Shown here: piece by piece, positions 48,701-58,100 of the stretch
Position numbering within the stretch: the stretch's first letter is position 1
How the letters are laid out: each line of letters starts with the position of its first letter
NCBI GenBank assembly: GCA_037349105.1
Contig: JAYJMM010000119.1
Coordinates: 5,405,001 to 5,469,000, forward strand
Direction of reading: 5' to 3'
Length of the DNA: 64,000 nucleotides
DNA from: Limnomonas spitsbergensis
Lineage: Eukaryota > Chlorophyta > Chlorophyceae > Chlamydomonadales
The notes under the pieces: generated by a model
Told to the model about the DNA's origin: nothing
What the model saw: only the letters and a program-made list of their open reading frames with translations
Databases searched by the model: none
Translations under genes and position numbers: made by a program

Positions 48701-48788
48701 CTGTCGATGCTCGGCATCGCAACGTCGACCTGGTGCGGGATGCTGCAGCATGGCTGACCGTGGGGCGCAGCGTCTTAGCAGAAATCAT
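36741..48788 (-). CDS. FAD-dependent oxidoreductase, phytoene/zeta-carotene desaturase-like, 14 exons
   Basis: Exons: 48659-48788, 47857-48002, 46943-47121, 45093-45179, 44148-44238, 43632-43735, 43106-43183, 42667-42737, 41765-41945, 40153-40231, 39741-39879, 38691-38755, 37466-37586, 36741-36907. Together they total 1638 nt (545 residues plus TAA). All borders are GT-AG and phases agree. Residues 1-30 are Arg/Ser/Ala-rich (ending LRCRAS), a plausible chloroplast transit peptide. Residues 33-44, KEVVIVGQGWAG, give the FAD GxGxxG (G39, G41, G44), followed by EASPNPGGL. The middle has LFAPPEEISAATMLETLYFY and EADAVIFAIGVGGMQKLVSA. The C-terminus has NVFLAGDWVKG (~464-474) and HGANGLSQERAYVTG, the flavin-contacting end of the carotenoid-desaturase/amine-oxidase fold. 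The exact substrate cannot be read from sequence; it is related to, but need not be, PDS or ZDS. It shares a 392-bp spacer with the divergent gene at 49181. Most introns carry splice-site-linked duplications. Confidence 0.9.
37378..37401 (-). repeat. Echo of exon 13 donor in intron 13
   Basis: ctcacctgtgacaaaggcc repeats the exon 13/intron border at 37461-37480 (ctcacctgtgacgtaggcc). A more decayed copy of the adjoining intron (gagcagggcccag...cattgacct) is at 37082-37116. Confidence 0.7.
37966..38063 (-). mobile_element. (GAAA)n-hairpin repeat copy in intron 12
   Basis: ggtaacggtgtggatgtggc, then cgggctgcgctgttccctt, hairpin acgcccctaggggggcgt, then ttttctttctttctgt. Confidence 0.75.
38087..38143 (-). 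repeat. Echo of exon 12 inside intron 12
   Basis: aagtgcgcaattgcctga... then cacagcattgcagcatcgaa aligns with exon 12 (aagtgcgtcactgcctttgg ... cacagcgctgtcgacc) with indels. It sits at the far side of the array at 38160-38690, so array and echo bracket the intron. Confidence 0.6.
38160..38690 (-). repeat. Donor-anchored minisatellite in intron 12 (gtgcgctcacccctaaaccc)
   Basis: About twenty units of ~26 bp, some shortened. Read on the coding strand, each unit contains GGGGTGAGCGCAC, the same bases as the real exon 12 donor at 38690/38691, then a TTTAGGG-like stretch. The array starts at the splice site. Confidence 0.9.
39345..39740 (-). repeat. Degenerate copies of the exon 11 donor region in intron 11
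   Basis: Blocks at about 39350, 39425, 39605 and 39675 resemble 39722-39775 (cagcctgctctcacctctga ... ctcaggctcacatgtctcc). Examples are cctgagggtctcaggtgtgc with aggtctcc, and cacctgaaaggccacagtca. Confidence 0.55.
40084..40120 (-). repeat. Echo of exon 10 donor in intron 10
   Basis: actcaaacatttcctacctg with caggcttc repeats the true border at 40137-40160 (actcacacatttcatacctg, caggtcg). A third, weaker copy lies near 40060-40080. Confidence 0.75.
40338..40530 (+). mobile_element. hAT-like MITE (CAGTGTTTC ends)
   Basis: Starts cagcgtttcttttttccggc and ends gataaaagaatctctg. Flanks tgcaacac and tgcgccac are a 6/8 target duplication. The body has the family landmarks ggcccgattgggaccaaacc, tggctggccaca and tgacatgtagctgag. 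Confidence 0.8.
40763..40953 (-). mobile_element. hAT-like MITE with perfect 8-bp target duplication
   Basis: gctgggcc flanks both ends (40755-40762 and 40954-40961). The family body is in reverse: cagctacatgtcagctac, tttggtcccaatagggc. Confidence 0.85.
41372..41425 (-). repeat. Two echoes of the exon 9 end in intron 9
   Basis: cacttggtggtcatatcccg (41375) and cttggtcttcaccgcacata (41403) repeat the exon 9 border at 41762-41795 (cacttggtcttcacc... catatccgcg). They lie at the distal end of the array at 41437-41764. Confidence 0.7.
41437..41764 (-). repeat. Donor-anchored 35-bp minisatellite in intron 9
   Basis: About nine units containing cactcactagcgtaaacccc and gaacccctc. On the coding strand each unit carries GTGAGTGGAGGGG, identical to the real exon 9 donor at 41764. 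The first unit abuts the exon. Confidence 0.93.
42014..42080 (-). repeat. Echo of exon 9 inside intron 8
   Basis: gggggcaggtagacaccagc, then tcctgcatgccgctgatg and tatacagtc, mirrors exon 9 at 41862-41940 (ggggggcaggcagacaccag, cttctgcatgccgcccac, aaacagtc) with point changes and a short deletion. Confidence 0.85.
42373..42559 (+). mobile_element. hAT-like MITE in intron 8
   Basis: Ends cagtgtttatttttccgg and cagaaacacta. Flanks cctgttgc/tctgctgc are a 6/8 target duplication. Family body present, with a short internal duplication gggaccaaacc. Confidence 0.8.
43437..43482 (-). repeat. Echo of exon 7 inside intron 6
   Basis: ctggatcaacggagagaaga, then tattttcaagaacagggcc, aligns with exon 7 at 43144-43183. 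Translated, it still reads GPVLENIFSPLIQCI against GSIAEKIFSPLIQRI. Confidence 0.85.
43510..43631 (-). repeat. Donor-anchored repeat at the start of intron 6
   Basis: Units of ~17-18 bp (cac.tacaccatccactcac). On the coding strand GTGAGTGGATGGTG is repeated, beginning at the exon 6 donor (43631), with decay (GCGAGTGG, GCTAGTG) away from it. Confidence 0.8.
45190..45305 (-). repeat. Intronic dispersed repeat, minus copy
   Basis: caaagttgacgcaatcaccc with acagccttttgcaaaaggg is the inverse of 47697-47745 (aaaggctgcgggtggttgcg tcaactttg). The similarity extends over ~100 bp. Confidence 0.75.
45856..45955 (+). mobile_element. (GAAA)n-hairpin repeat copy in intron 3
   Basis: gaaagaaagaaagctacgcc, hairpin acgccccatggaaggcgt, gttaaggaaacagcgcag, then gccgaagccacatccgcgcc gttacc. 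Confidence 0.8.
46260..46495 (+). mobile_element. tRNA-derived SINE, best-preserved copy
   Basis: A-box TGGTCCAGTGG (46269-46279) and B-box GGATCGAGTCC (46315-46325) stand at tRNA-like spacing (46 nt). They are followed by a ~170-bp body containing aggaggatggcatggctgca and ending ccaacgggtactgctctgaa. Two other copies are at 8722-8990 and 36612-36697. Confidence 0.8.
46575..46668 (+). repeat. ~100-bp dispersed repeat (ggtaaaagtagctgaatttg)
   Basis: Related copies: 55362-55460 (plus) and 57254-57360 (minus). Shared ends are ggtaaaagtagctgaattt and ggcacagcac-type sequence, with a central ctcagctacgta. Confidence 0.75.
46826..46862 (-). repeat. Echo of exon 3 donor in intron 3
   Basis: catcagtatgcaccagtgca, then gtgggatagtgtgaac, repeats 46930-46968 (catcagtacgcaccagtaca, aagggaaagtgtgcac), the exon 3 end. 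The tandem unit is about 103 bp. Confidence 0.85.
47211..47340 (-). repeat. Two echoes of exon 3 acceptor in intron 2
   Basis: gcaaagatgtttctgtactg caagccgg (47213) and aggatgttctggtacagcgg gccggggc (47311) repeat the exon 3 start at 47105-47135 (gcaaagatgttcttgtactg caggccgggg). Spacing is ~100 bp. Confidence 0.85.
47660..47770 (+). repeat. Intronic dispersed repeat, plus copy
   Basis: Inverse partner of 45190-45305. Includes ccggttcgctctgcttagcc and aaaaggctgcgggtggttgc. Confidence 0.75.
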
Positions 48789-49180
48789 ATTAGCTCTCTC
48801 GTAAGCCGCAGTGGAATTGGATCGGTAGGGGTTCTGAGCTTTCGGTGGAGACTCGGAGATATTCGCGGGTCACACAGCGAGATGTGTGAATTTGAGTGAT
48901 TCCGGACCACACGTATTTGTTGGGCCTGGTGTGGACAAGTCTTTGGAGATCCACAGGCCAGACAAAAAGCCATTCGAGCCACCTCATGACATCCCTGCTC
49001 CCATCATCACACAGCTTTTATTCATCGATCACCAACAAGCGAGCCCCTTCCATCCACTCATCCGCTTGTTATACAAGACGCACATACTTAGCTTCAGGAC
49101 ACCCCCACTCACACGGAAGGGGCAGGTGCCACAGCCATGCAGCTAAAACCTTGAGACTACCTATTCACTCCTCAGTTTGC
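48789..49180. promoter_or_regulatory. Shared spacer between divergent genes, likely bidirectional promoter
   Basis: 392 bp between the start codons of the desaturase-like gene (minus) and the MTHFSD-like gene (plus). Transcription starts cannot be placed; no clear TATA pair was identified. Part of it must be 5' UTR, and the right end (cctattcactcctcag before TTTGCATGG) would also fit a 5'-UTR intron acceptor. Confidence 0.6.
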
Positions 49181-52100
49181 ATGGCCAATGGAGATGACTT
49201 CGACTCCGCCTCCTACAACGTGGACAGGCTCAAGCTAGATGCAAAGGTCAGGCCATGCTACATGCACCACCTCCAACACTCCCACCCGAGTCAGGCCATG
49301 CTACATGCACCACCTCCAACACTGCCACCCGAGTCATGCCATGCTACATGCACCACCTCCAACACTGCCACCCGAGTCAGGCCATGCTACATGCACCACC
49401 TCCAACACTGCCACCCGAGTCAGGCCATGCTACATGCACCACCTCCAACACTGCCACCCGAGCCAGGCCATTCTACATGCACCACCTCCAACACTGCCAC
49501 CCGATTCATGCCATTCTACATGCACCACCTCCAACACTGCCACCCGAGTCAGGCCATGCTACATGCACCACCTCCAACACTGCCACCCGAGTCAGGCCAT
49601 TCTACATGCACCACCTCCAACACTGCCACCCGAGTCAGGCCATGCTACATGCACCACTTCCAACACTGCCACCCGAGTCAGGCCATTCTACATGCACCAT
49701 CGCCAACACTGCCACCCGAGCCAGGCCATGCTACACTCACCACCTCCAACACTGCCACCCGAGTCAGGCTATGCTACATGCACCACCTCCAACACTGCCA
49801 CCCGAGTCAGGCCATGCTACATGCACCACCTCCAACACTGCCACCCGAGTCAGGCCATGCTACATGCACCACCTCCAACACTGCCACCCGAGTCAGGCCA
49901 TGCTACATGCACCACCTCCAACACTGCCACCCGAGTCAGGCCATGCTACATGCACCACCTCCAACACTGCCACCCGATTCAGGCCATGCTACATGCACCA
50001 CCTCCAACACTGCCACCCGAGTCAGGCCATGCTACATGCACCACCTCCAACACTGCCACCCAAGTCAGGCCATGCTACATGCACCACCTCCAACACTGCC
50101 ACCTGAGTCAGGCCTTGCCACATGCACCACCTCCAACACTGCCACCCGAGTCAGGCCATGCTACATGCACCACCTCCAACACTGCCACCCGAGTCAGGCC
50201 ATGCTACATGCACCACCTCCAACACTGCCACCCGAGCCAGGCCATGCTACATGCACCACCTCCAACACTGCCACCCGAGTCAGGCCATGCTACATGCACC
50301 ACCTCCAACACTGCCACGCGAGTCAGGCCATGCTACATGCACCACCTCCAACACTGCCACCCGAGCCAGGCCATGCTACATGCACCACCTCCAACACTGC
50401 CACCCGAGTCAGGCCATGCTACATGCACCATCGCCAACACTGCCACCCGAGCCAGGCCATGCTACATGCACCACCTCCAACACTGCCACCTGAGTCAGGC
50501 CATGCTACATGCACCATCGCCAACACTGCCATTCGAGTCAGGCCATGCTACATGCACCACCTCCAACACTGCCACCCGAGTCAGGCCATGCTACATGCAC
50601 CACCTCCAACACTGCCACCCGAGTCAGGCCATGCTGCATGCACCACCACAGACATGGCCGCCAGTTTATTTATTATAATACGTACCAGGCTGACTCAATG
50701 AGGTTGTCGGATAGCCACCACTGGGCCACTGGAGATACAAATTGACTGGCCTATAGTAGCTGGCCTGAGTTGCTGATCTAAGTGCACCGAGGCCCCCAGG
50801 ATTCCCCTAGACCAGAGGCCTGGATTCAGCTGAATTGTAGCTGAAACATAGTTAAGTAGGAAGTGATGGCCACCGAGAGCTCCTGGTGCTAATGCATGCG
50901 GACAGCCATCTCAAGCGACTAAGGATAGATGTATGAATATGTATCATTGTGCTAGCCCTCTTGTCACTTTCAGCCTCGCTCATACCGGAACCACAGGCTT
51001 CCCTCAATTTGCCGTTATGATGAGAAATCGGGGATGCCTGTCTAAGTCCTCACCAATGCCTGGCATGCATCTGTAGCCCATGGACATAAGCCCATTACCA
51101 GCATTTATGCAAGCATGGACATCAGCCCATTACCAGCATTTATGCAAGCATGGACATCAGCCCATTACCAGCATTTATGCAAGCATGGACATCAGCCCAT
51201 TACCAGCATTTATGCAAGCATGGACATCAGCCCATTACCAGCATTTATGCAAGCATGGACATCAGCCCATTACCAGCATTTATGCAAGCATGGACATCAG
51301 CCCATTACCAGCATTTATGCAAGCATGGGCATCAGCCCATTACCAGCATTTATGCAAGCATGGACATCAGCCCATTACCAGCATTTATGCAAGCATGGAC
51401 ATCAGCCCATTACCAGCATTTATGCAAGCATGGGCATCAGCCCATTACCAGCATTAATGCAAGCATGGACATCAGCCCATTACCAGCATTTATGCAAGCA
51501 TGGACATCAGCCCATTACCAGCATTTATGCAAGCATGGACATCAGCCCATTACCAGCATTTATGCAAGCATGGACATCAGCCCATTACCAGCATTTATGC
51601 AAGCATGGACATTAGCCCATTACCAGCATTTATGCAAGCATGGACATCAGCCCATTACCAGCATTTATGCAAGCATGGACATCAGCCCATTACCAGCATT
51701 TATGCAAGCATGGACATCAGCCCATTACCAGCATTAATGCAAGCATGGACATCAGCCCATTACCAGCATTTATGCAAGCATGGACATCAGCCCATTACCA
51801 GCATTTATGCAAGCATGGACATCAGCCCATTACCAGCATTTATGCAAGCATGGACATCAGCCCATTACCAGCATTTATGCAAGCATGGGCATCAGCCCAT
51901 TACCAGCATTTATGCAAGCATGGACATCAGCCCATTACCAGCATTTATGCAAGCATGGACATCAGCCCATTACCAGCATTTATGCAAGCATGGACATCAG
52001 CCCATTACCAGCATGAATGCAAGCATGGACATCAGCCCATTACCAGCATTTATGCAAGCATGGACATCAGCCCATTACCAGCATTTATGCAAGCATGGAC

Positions 52101-55100
52101 ATCAGCCCATTACCAGCATTAATGCAAGCATGGACATCAGCCCATTACCAGCATTTATGCAAGCATGGACATCAGCCCATTACCAGCATTTATGCAAGCA
52201 TGGACATCAGCCCATTACCAGCATTTATGCAAGCATGGACATCAGCCCATTACCAGCATTTATGCAAGCATGGACATTAGCCCATTACCAGCATTTATGC
52301 AAGCATGGACATCAGCCCATTACCAGCATTTATGCAAGCATGGACATCAGCCCATTACCAGCATTTATGCAAGCATGGACATCAGCCCATTACCAGCATT
52401 AATGCAAGCATGGACATCAGCCCATTACCAGCATTTATGCAAGCATGGACATCAGCCCATTACCAGCATTTATGCAAGCATGGACATCAGCCCATTACCA
52501 GCATTTATGCAAGCATGGACATCAGCCCATTACCATCATTTATGCAAGCATGGACATCAGCCCATTACCAGCATTTATGCAAGCATGGACATCAGCCCAT
52601 TACCAGCATTTATGCAAGCATGCCACTTACCCCCAGCCACTAGGAAACACAACTCCTCAAAAATAACAGCTGTGCCATCTAAAGCGCCCTGTCGGGCGCC
52701 ACTGCTGTGAATCTCCTTTTGATCTACGCCCCAAGCATTGCATACAATCTACGGATATCCGTCCTTGACCAGCATGAATGAAGGCATGCCACTTGTCCTT
52801 GCCAGCCACTTGTCCATGACCAGCAAGTATGAGTTCATGCGACGTGTCGATCCTTGCAGCAGGCCAGAGCCTCCATGGTGTCCAAAGCGGAGAGGGACAC
52901 GTCTGCTGAGCGCCAGCTGCCCGGGGCCGCGGCAGGGGTGAGGGGCTAGGCAGGACGTAGGTGTTCCAGATTCTTCCTACATATGTAAATATGTTGCCAT
53001 GGCCATAAGTCCTTGTTGTGATCTGTGCCTTCGAAGAAGCGTAGCAACTACCATAACTTGAAACGAATGCCAGTTGCCCTATGAGACGTTGTTGTCTGTA
53101 TTTATTTTTTCGTGACACAGCTACATGTCAGCTACACTCTGGTCTTTGGCTAGAGGCCCCAGTTTTGGCCAGCCAAACTGCCTTGGGCACCAGTCTTAGG
53201 CCGGTCCTGGTTGGGTCCAATTTGGCCTTCTGGGGTTGAGGGTTTAGGGTTTAGGGGCAGCCTGCCGAAGGTGGACTCGTAGCCGGAAAAAGAAACACTG
53301 GTTGTTGCAACTTGCTGTTCCCTCTTTTAATTTGCGTCGTTGTTTTGTGAGACATTGCTGTTCCCTCTTGCTCTGCATACCAGGCTTGGAAATGGGACAT
53401 CAGGAAGCGGATGTGGGACTACATGGAGGCCAACGACATCGCTAGGTCTGTCTTTGTATTGGCACGGGTAGATCTGGAACTGGAAACATGGATCTAAATA
53501 CACACCTGGATCTGAATACGATCGGTTTTTAAACTGAATGGGTGTGGGGCCCCAGGATCTGTCATCTACACTGGCATATGTACTGGCATCTACACTGGCA
53601 TCTACACTGTCATCTACACTGTCATCTGTACTGTCATCTACAGTGTCATCTACACTATCATCTTCACTGTCATCTACACTGTCATCTATACTGTCATCTA
53701 CACTGTCATCTTCACTGTCATCTATACTGTCATCTACACTGTCATCTGTACTGTCATCTGTACTGTCATCTTCAATGTCATCTGCACTGTGCGAGTGTCC
53801 CACACATGTTTCTGCACTGTCCCTGGAACCTCGGTCGACCTGCATCCCACTTCCTTGCGTTTTATGCCAATTCATCACATTTCCCTGCTGTAAGAAAGTA
53901 AGAAGGCTATTAGGGCTGCTCACCTGCTGCAGCCCTAGATCTTCTACCTACTCCAGCTGCAGCTGACCGCGGCTGATGGTGCAGCTCATGTGTCCCACAG
54001 CCGCCGTAAGGGAACACACCTGTCCGTAGCTTGGCCAGAGCCCAGATCAGCTACGACATGGAAGGTGCCGCGATCGAGTTCCTACTATGGTGTGGAGGTT
54101 AAGGAATCAGTGCAGCTTGGGGCCGTAGCCACAACCGCGCCGTTACTATGGTGTGGAGGTAAAGGAAAGAGTGCAGCTTGGGGCCGTAGCCACAACCGCG
54201 CCGTTACTATTTCCCTGCTGTATGTGGATGGGCGAATGGAAGACCACCTCATCATCTCTTCCCGCTGCATGTGCTTGGGTACAGGTTTCCCAGGCCGGTG
54301 CATAACCGCATCCCCAACTTCGTCAACGCGGACTTCGCAGCTGACCGTTTGGCACAGCTGCCCGAATTCTTGGCGGCCAAAATTATCAAGGTCAACCCAG
54401 ACACGCCACAGAAGCGGGTGCGGGATGAGTAAAACAGATAGACTTAGCTGGATTTCAGCTCGTTAGAAGTTTTATGGCGTTCTGCCCTTTTTGCTCCTTC
54501 CTCTGGTTGTGGATCCTGAGACCCCTTGTGTGTTCTCAGGTTCAGTCCTTGCAGTACAACTGTGTGTGCTGCCAAGGTGCCAAGGTGCTTAAGCTCATGA
54601 CTGTGAGGGACATGCGTCTTTGCGTATCTCCTCACACCGCTGTGTCCCGACCGGGGGCTGAGGGGCCATGGTGCGCTGCAATTTGTTTCTTGGCTACAAG
54701 ACCACCTTATGCAGAGGCTGCCCTACGGCCCCCAAAGGCCCGATTGGGACCGAACCTGCCACCCGGTCAGAGGCTGGAGCGTAGCTGACATGTAGCTGAG
54801 ACAAGGGAAAACAAACAAACTGGTGGTGGGGTTGGTGCAGCATACCCTCCTGCTTGTTGAGTGCCTACAAATTGTGGAGAGCAACCTGGGCAGGCCACTG
54901 AAGCAAATGTAGGATGGGTATAGCGGAAGCAGTGGAGGGGGGCCAGGAGCAGGAGGAGGCACAGACAAGGGGGGCAGGGTGAGGCAGGGGCGAGGGGGGC
55001 AGCACTGCTGGGGGTACAGAGGTGTGTGTGTGGGGGGGGGGGTCAGGGCTGAGGGGTGCCAGGAGCTTGGGGGACAGGGTCAGTGGGGCCAGGAGGAGGG

Positions 55101-58100
55101 GGCCAGGAGGAAGATCAGGAGGGGGGGGGGGCAGGAGCAGGGGGGTGAATAACAGGGAGGAGGGGGGCAGGAGCAGGGGGGTGAATAATAAGGGGGGGGG
55201 GGGCAAGAGAAGGCTTTTCACCTCCTACCTCATATAATGTTTTCTCTCGTCATCTTGTAAGTGGTCTTGTGCCCTCCCTGTCTCCTCTGTCTACGTGTGT
55301 TTGACTCAGTGCTGTGCAAATGCGCCGGAAGTAAGAATGCATGCAAGTAATTACTTTTGTTTCTGGTAAAAGTAGCTGAATTTGCCTTGACGGCAAATGA
55401 TGGTGACTGAAGCTCAGCTACGTAATTCGGCCACCCTAAGGACCGTAATTGGCACAGCACCGATTGGGCTGTGAACTCTTAGCTTGAAGAGATGTATGGG
55501 AGTCAAGGACCTGACCCCTCTGTCCACCCCCCCCCACACACACCACACACCCCTCTGCCTACCCCACTTACACACCCCACGCCACTCTGCCCACCCCTAC
55601 ACCCCATACAGCCCTCTGTCTAGTGTCTACCCCCACGCACACCCCACACCACTCTGCCCCCCCCCCCCACACATCACAGACCCCTCTTTCCTCCCCCTTC
55701 ACACACACCCCCCTGGCTGCTGGCCAGGTCAGGTGGCACCATTCATTTCCTACCATGCTGTGGAAGCTTCTCCTCATGCAATCTTACGCTCACATTTCCG
55801 TTGTCTCCTCCCCGCCCCACCCCCATCCCCCCAACACTCGCCAGCAGGTCCGTTGGCACGTTTTGAAGGCGGGCAAGACGCTGTTGAGCCCTCAGCCACG
55901 GCTGCGCTCTGGATTCTTCTCCTCCCTGACCCTCGGCAGCATCCCTCCTGGGGCCATCAATGAGGCGTGCACGTCAGGTGGGTTTCGGTTTAGGGTAAAG
56001 GGTTCAGGGTTTTCCCCGACCCTCAGCAGTAGCCCTCCTGGAGCCACCAATGAGGCGTGCACGTCAGGTGGGTTTCGGAGCAGGCCGTCAGCAGTAATTC
56101 TTTTTTTCCGGCTACGGGTTCACTCGAAGGGCTGCCGCCAATATGCGTCGCGGAGATTATTTAGGTGTCTTTCAGCTCTCAGCTACAGTTAAGCTACATA
56201 ATGACAAGGGCCGCCAAAGGCCCGATTGGGCCGAAACCTGAACCGGGCTACGGCTCACGGCTGGTGGTCAGAGCAGCAAGGCTGGCCACAAAAGGGGCCT
56301 CCGGCCATCGGCCTGAGTGTAGTTGACATAAAGCAGCGTCACTTGCTTTTTAGCTTCCCTTACAGTCTTTTCTACCAACGACAACAAAGCTTTGCGGGAA
56401 CCGGTACTAGCTAAATAAAGAAAACTTATTTAAAAGAAGTTTAGGTTGTTGAGGATCTTGAAAGAAAGAAAAGGGAACTGTTTTTAGAAAATTTCAAAAA
56501 GATTGAAGAAACACAGAGGCTGTGTCACCAACCACGTGCCCCTGCCTCAAACCTGACCCCGTCCACGCACTGCACCCACCCACCCATAAAATTCAACCAT
56601 GCTGCTGCGCTGGCCAGGCATCCTGGACAGCCAGTTCAAAGGGGGAACTGGTGAGGTACTGAGGTCTGGGAGCGGTGACAGCCGCCATGCAGCCAACGCA
56701 GAGTGAACGATTATGGATCTGGATCTGGATCAAAACACCCCTCAGATGACTGCCCCCATGAGAAAAAAACCGAAGCGCGATCCTTGCTGCTTCGATCCGC
56801 TGAGATGCAGCCCTCGTTCGTTACATTTTTTTATCAACTATGATTGTTGTTGAGGTAAACCTCCAACTGCCAAGGCAGCCCTCGCGCGCTTGATGCTAAT
56901 CGCTTCACATGCATGCCCCCAAGATATTATTTGACTGTGTCCAAGACCTGCACCTTACCTTCCGGCCTAGTTTAGGGGTTAGGGTTAAGGGTTTCGGCCG
57001 GTTTCCCCTAGTCTGCACTTTGGAACACAGCGGGCGCGGTCCAACAAGGCATGCCCTTGTTCCAGGGTTAAAAGTTAAAAACCCAAAACCCTAAACCCTG
57101 AACCCCACTTAATAAGGCAGTGGATGCGGTCCACCAAGGCATGCCCTCGTCCCAGGATGAACAGCTCATTTAGGCATGATGTAACACAACTGGGCATGTG
57201 CTCTGCAGCATTCCTTCCCCCCACATTATTTGATGCACATTTTTTGATGCACATTCCAGTCAGCGGTGTGCCAAATACGGTCCTTACGTTCGCTGAATTA
57301 TGAAGCCGAGTTTCAGTCTCCGTAATTTTAAGGCAAATCCAGCTACTTTTACCAGTATTGAGGAGACCGTACTTACTTATACAATTCCTGAATTACGGCG
57401 CAATGGCAACGCACTGATTCCATTGCAGCGGGTGTGGTTTAGTATGGCGAACCCTTTGTCCCTAGATAAGCAGCGAAGCTATGATGCAACTGTGCTCAAT
57501 GCTCAGTGGCATCCCTTCCCCTCACATTCCTGGATATGTGTCCCACTGTAGCAGGTGTGGTCAAGTATGAACTTATGGCACACCCTTGCCGCTGGATGAT
57601 TAGCAAATGTATGATGCAACTGAAGAGGTACTTCCCTTCCCCTCAAATTCCTGGATATGTCCCACTGCAGCGGGTGTGGTCAAGTATGGCACACCCTTGT
57701 CACTCGATGATCAGCTGAAGGTGGACCTCATCGTGGTGGGATCCAGTGCTGTGGACAGGAACGGCGCAAGACTGGGAAAAGGGGAGGTGAGTCAGCTGGG
57801 TGTTGTGGGGAAACAAAGGGAGTTCATGCAGCTGGGCAAAGAAGGGGTGAGGCAGCTGGGTGTTGTGGCGATTGGGGAGGCTACGTGGAGGGAGATTTCT
57901 CGGCCGTTTGGACTGCGTTGTGTGAACAGACTTCAAGTGCTTTGGGGCTCTGGATATCTCGTTTTTTAAATAACATGGGGACGAGATGAAAGACAGGTGC
58001 TGGCTGCGTAAATCTTGTTGTTCAGTCCGGGAGATCCCTAATTCATTGAGGCAATGCCTATGTACCATTCCTGGGCTGCGTGTCATCACCCCTGTTTTAT

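Noticed and set aside
48896..50701. 601-residue Cys/His-rich plus-strand protein
   Set aside because: The frame is produced by a 43-bp minisatellite open in all three frames. It starts upstream of the true exon 1 and lies in intron 1 of the MTHFSD-like gene.
51500..52402. 300-residue repeated His/Gln protein
   Set aside because: Generated by the 35-bp array; identical periodic peptides occur in all three plus frames.
53327..53923. Asp/Ser-repeat acidic protein ([10 protein letters not shown])
   Set aside because: It is a 12-bp microsatellite in intron 2. The frame also runs through the exon 2 region on the wrong strand.
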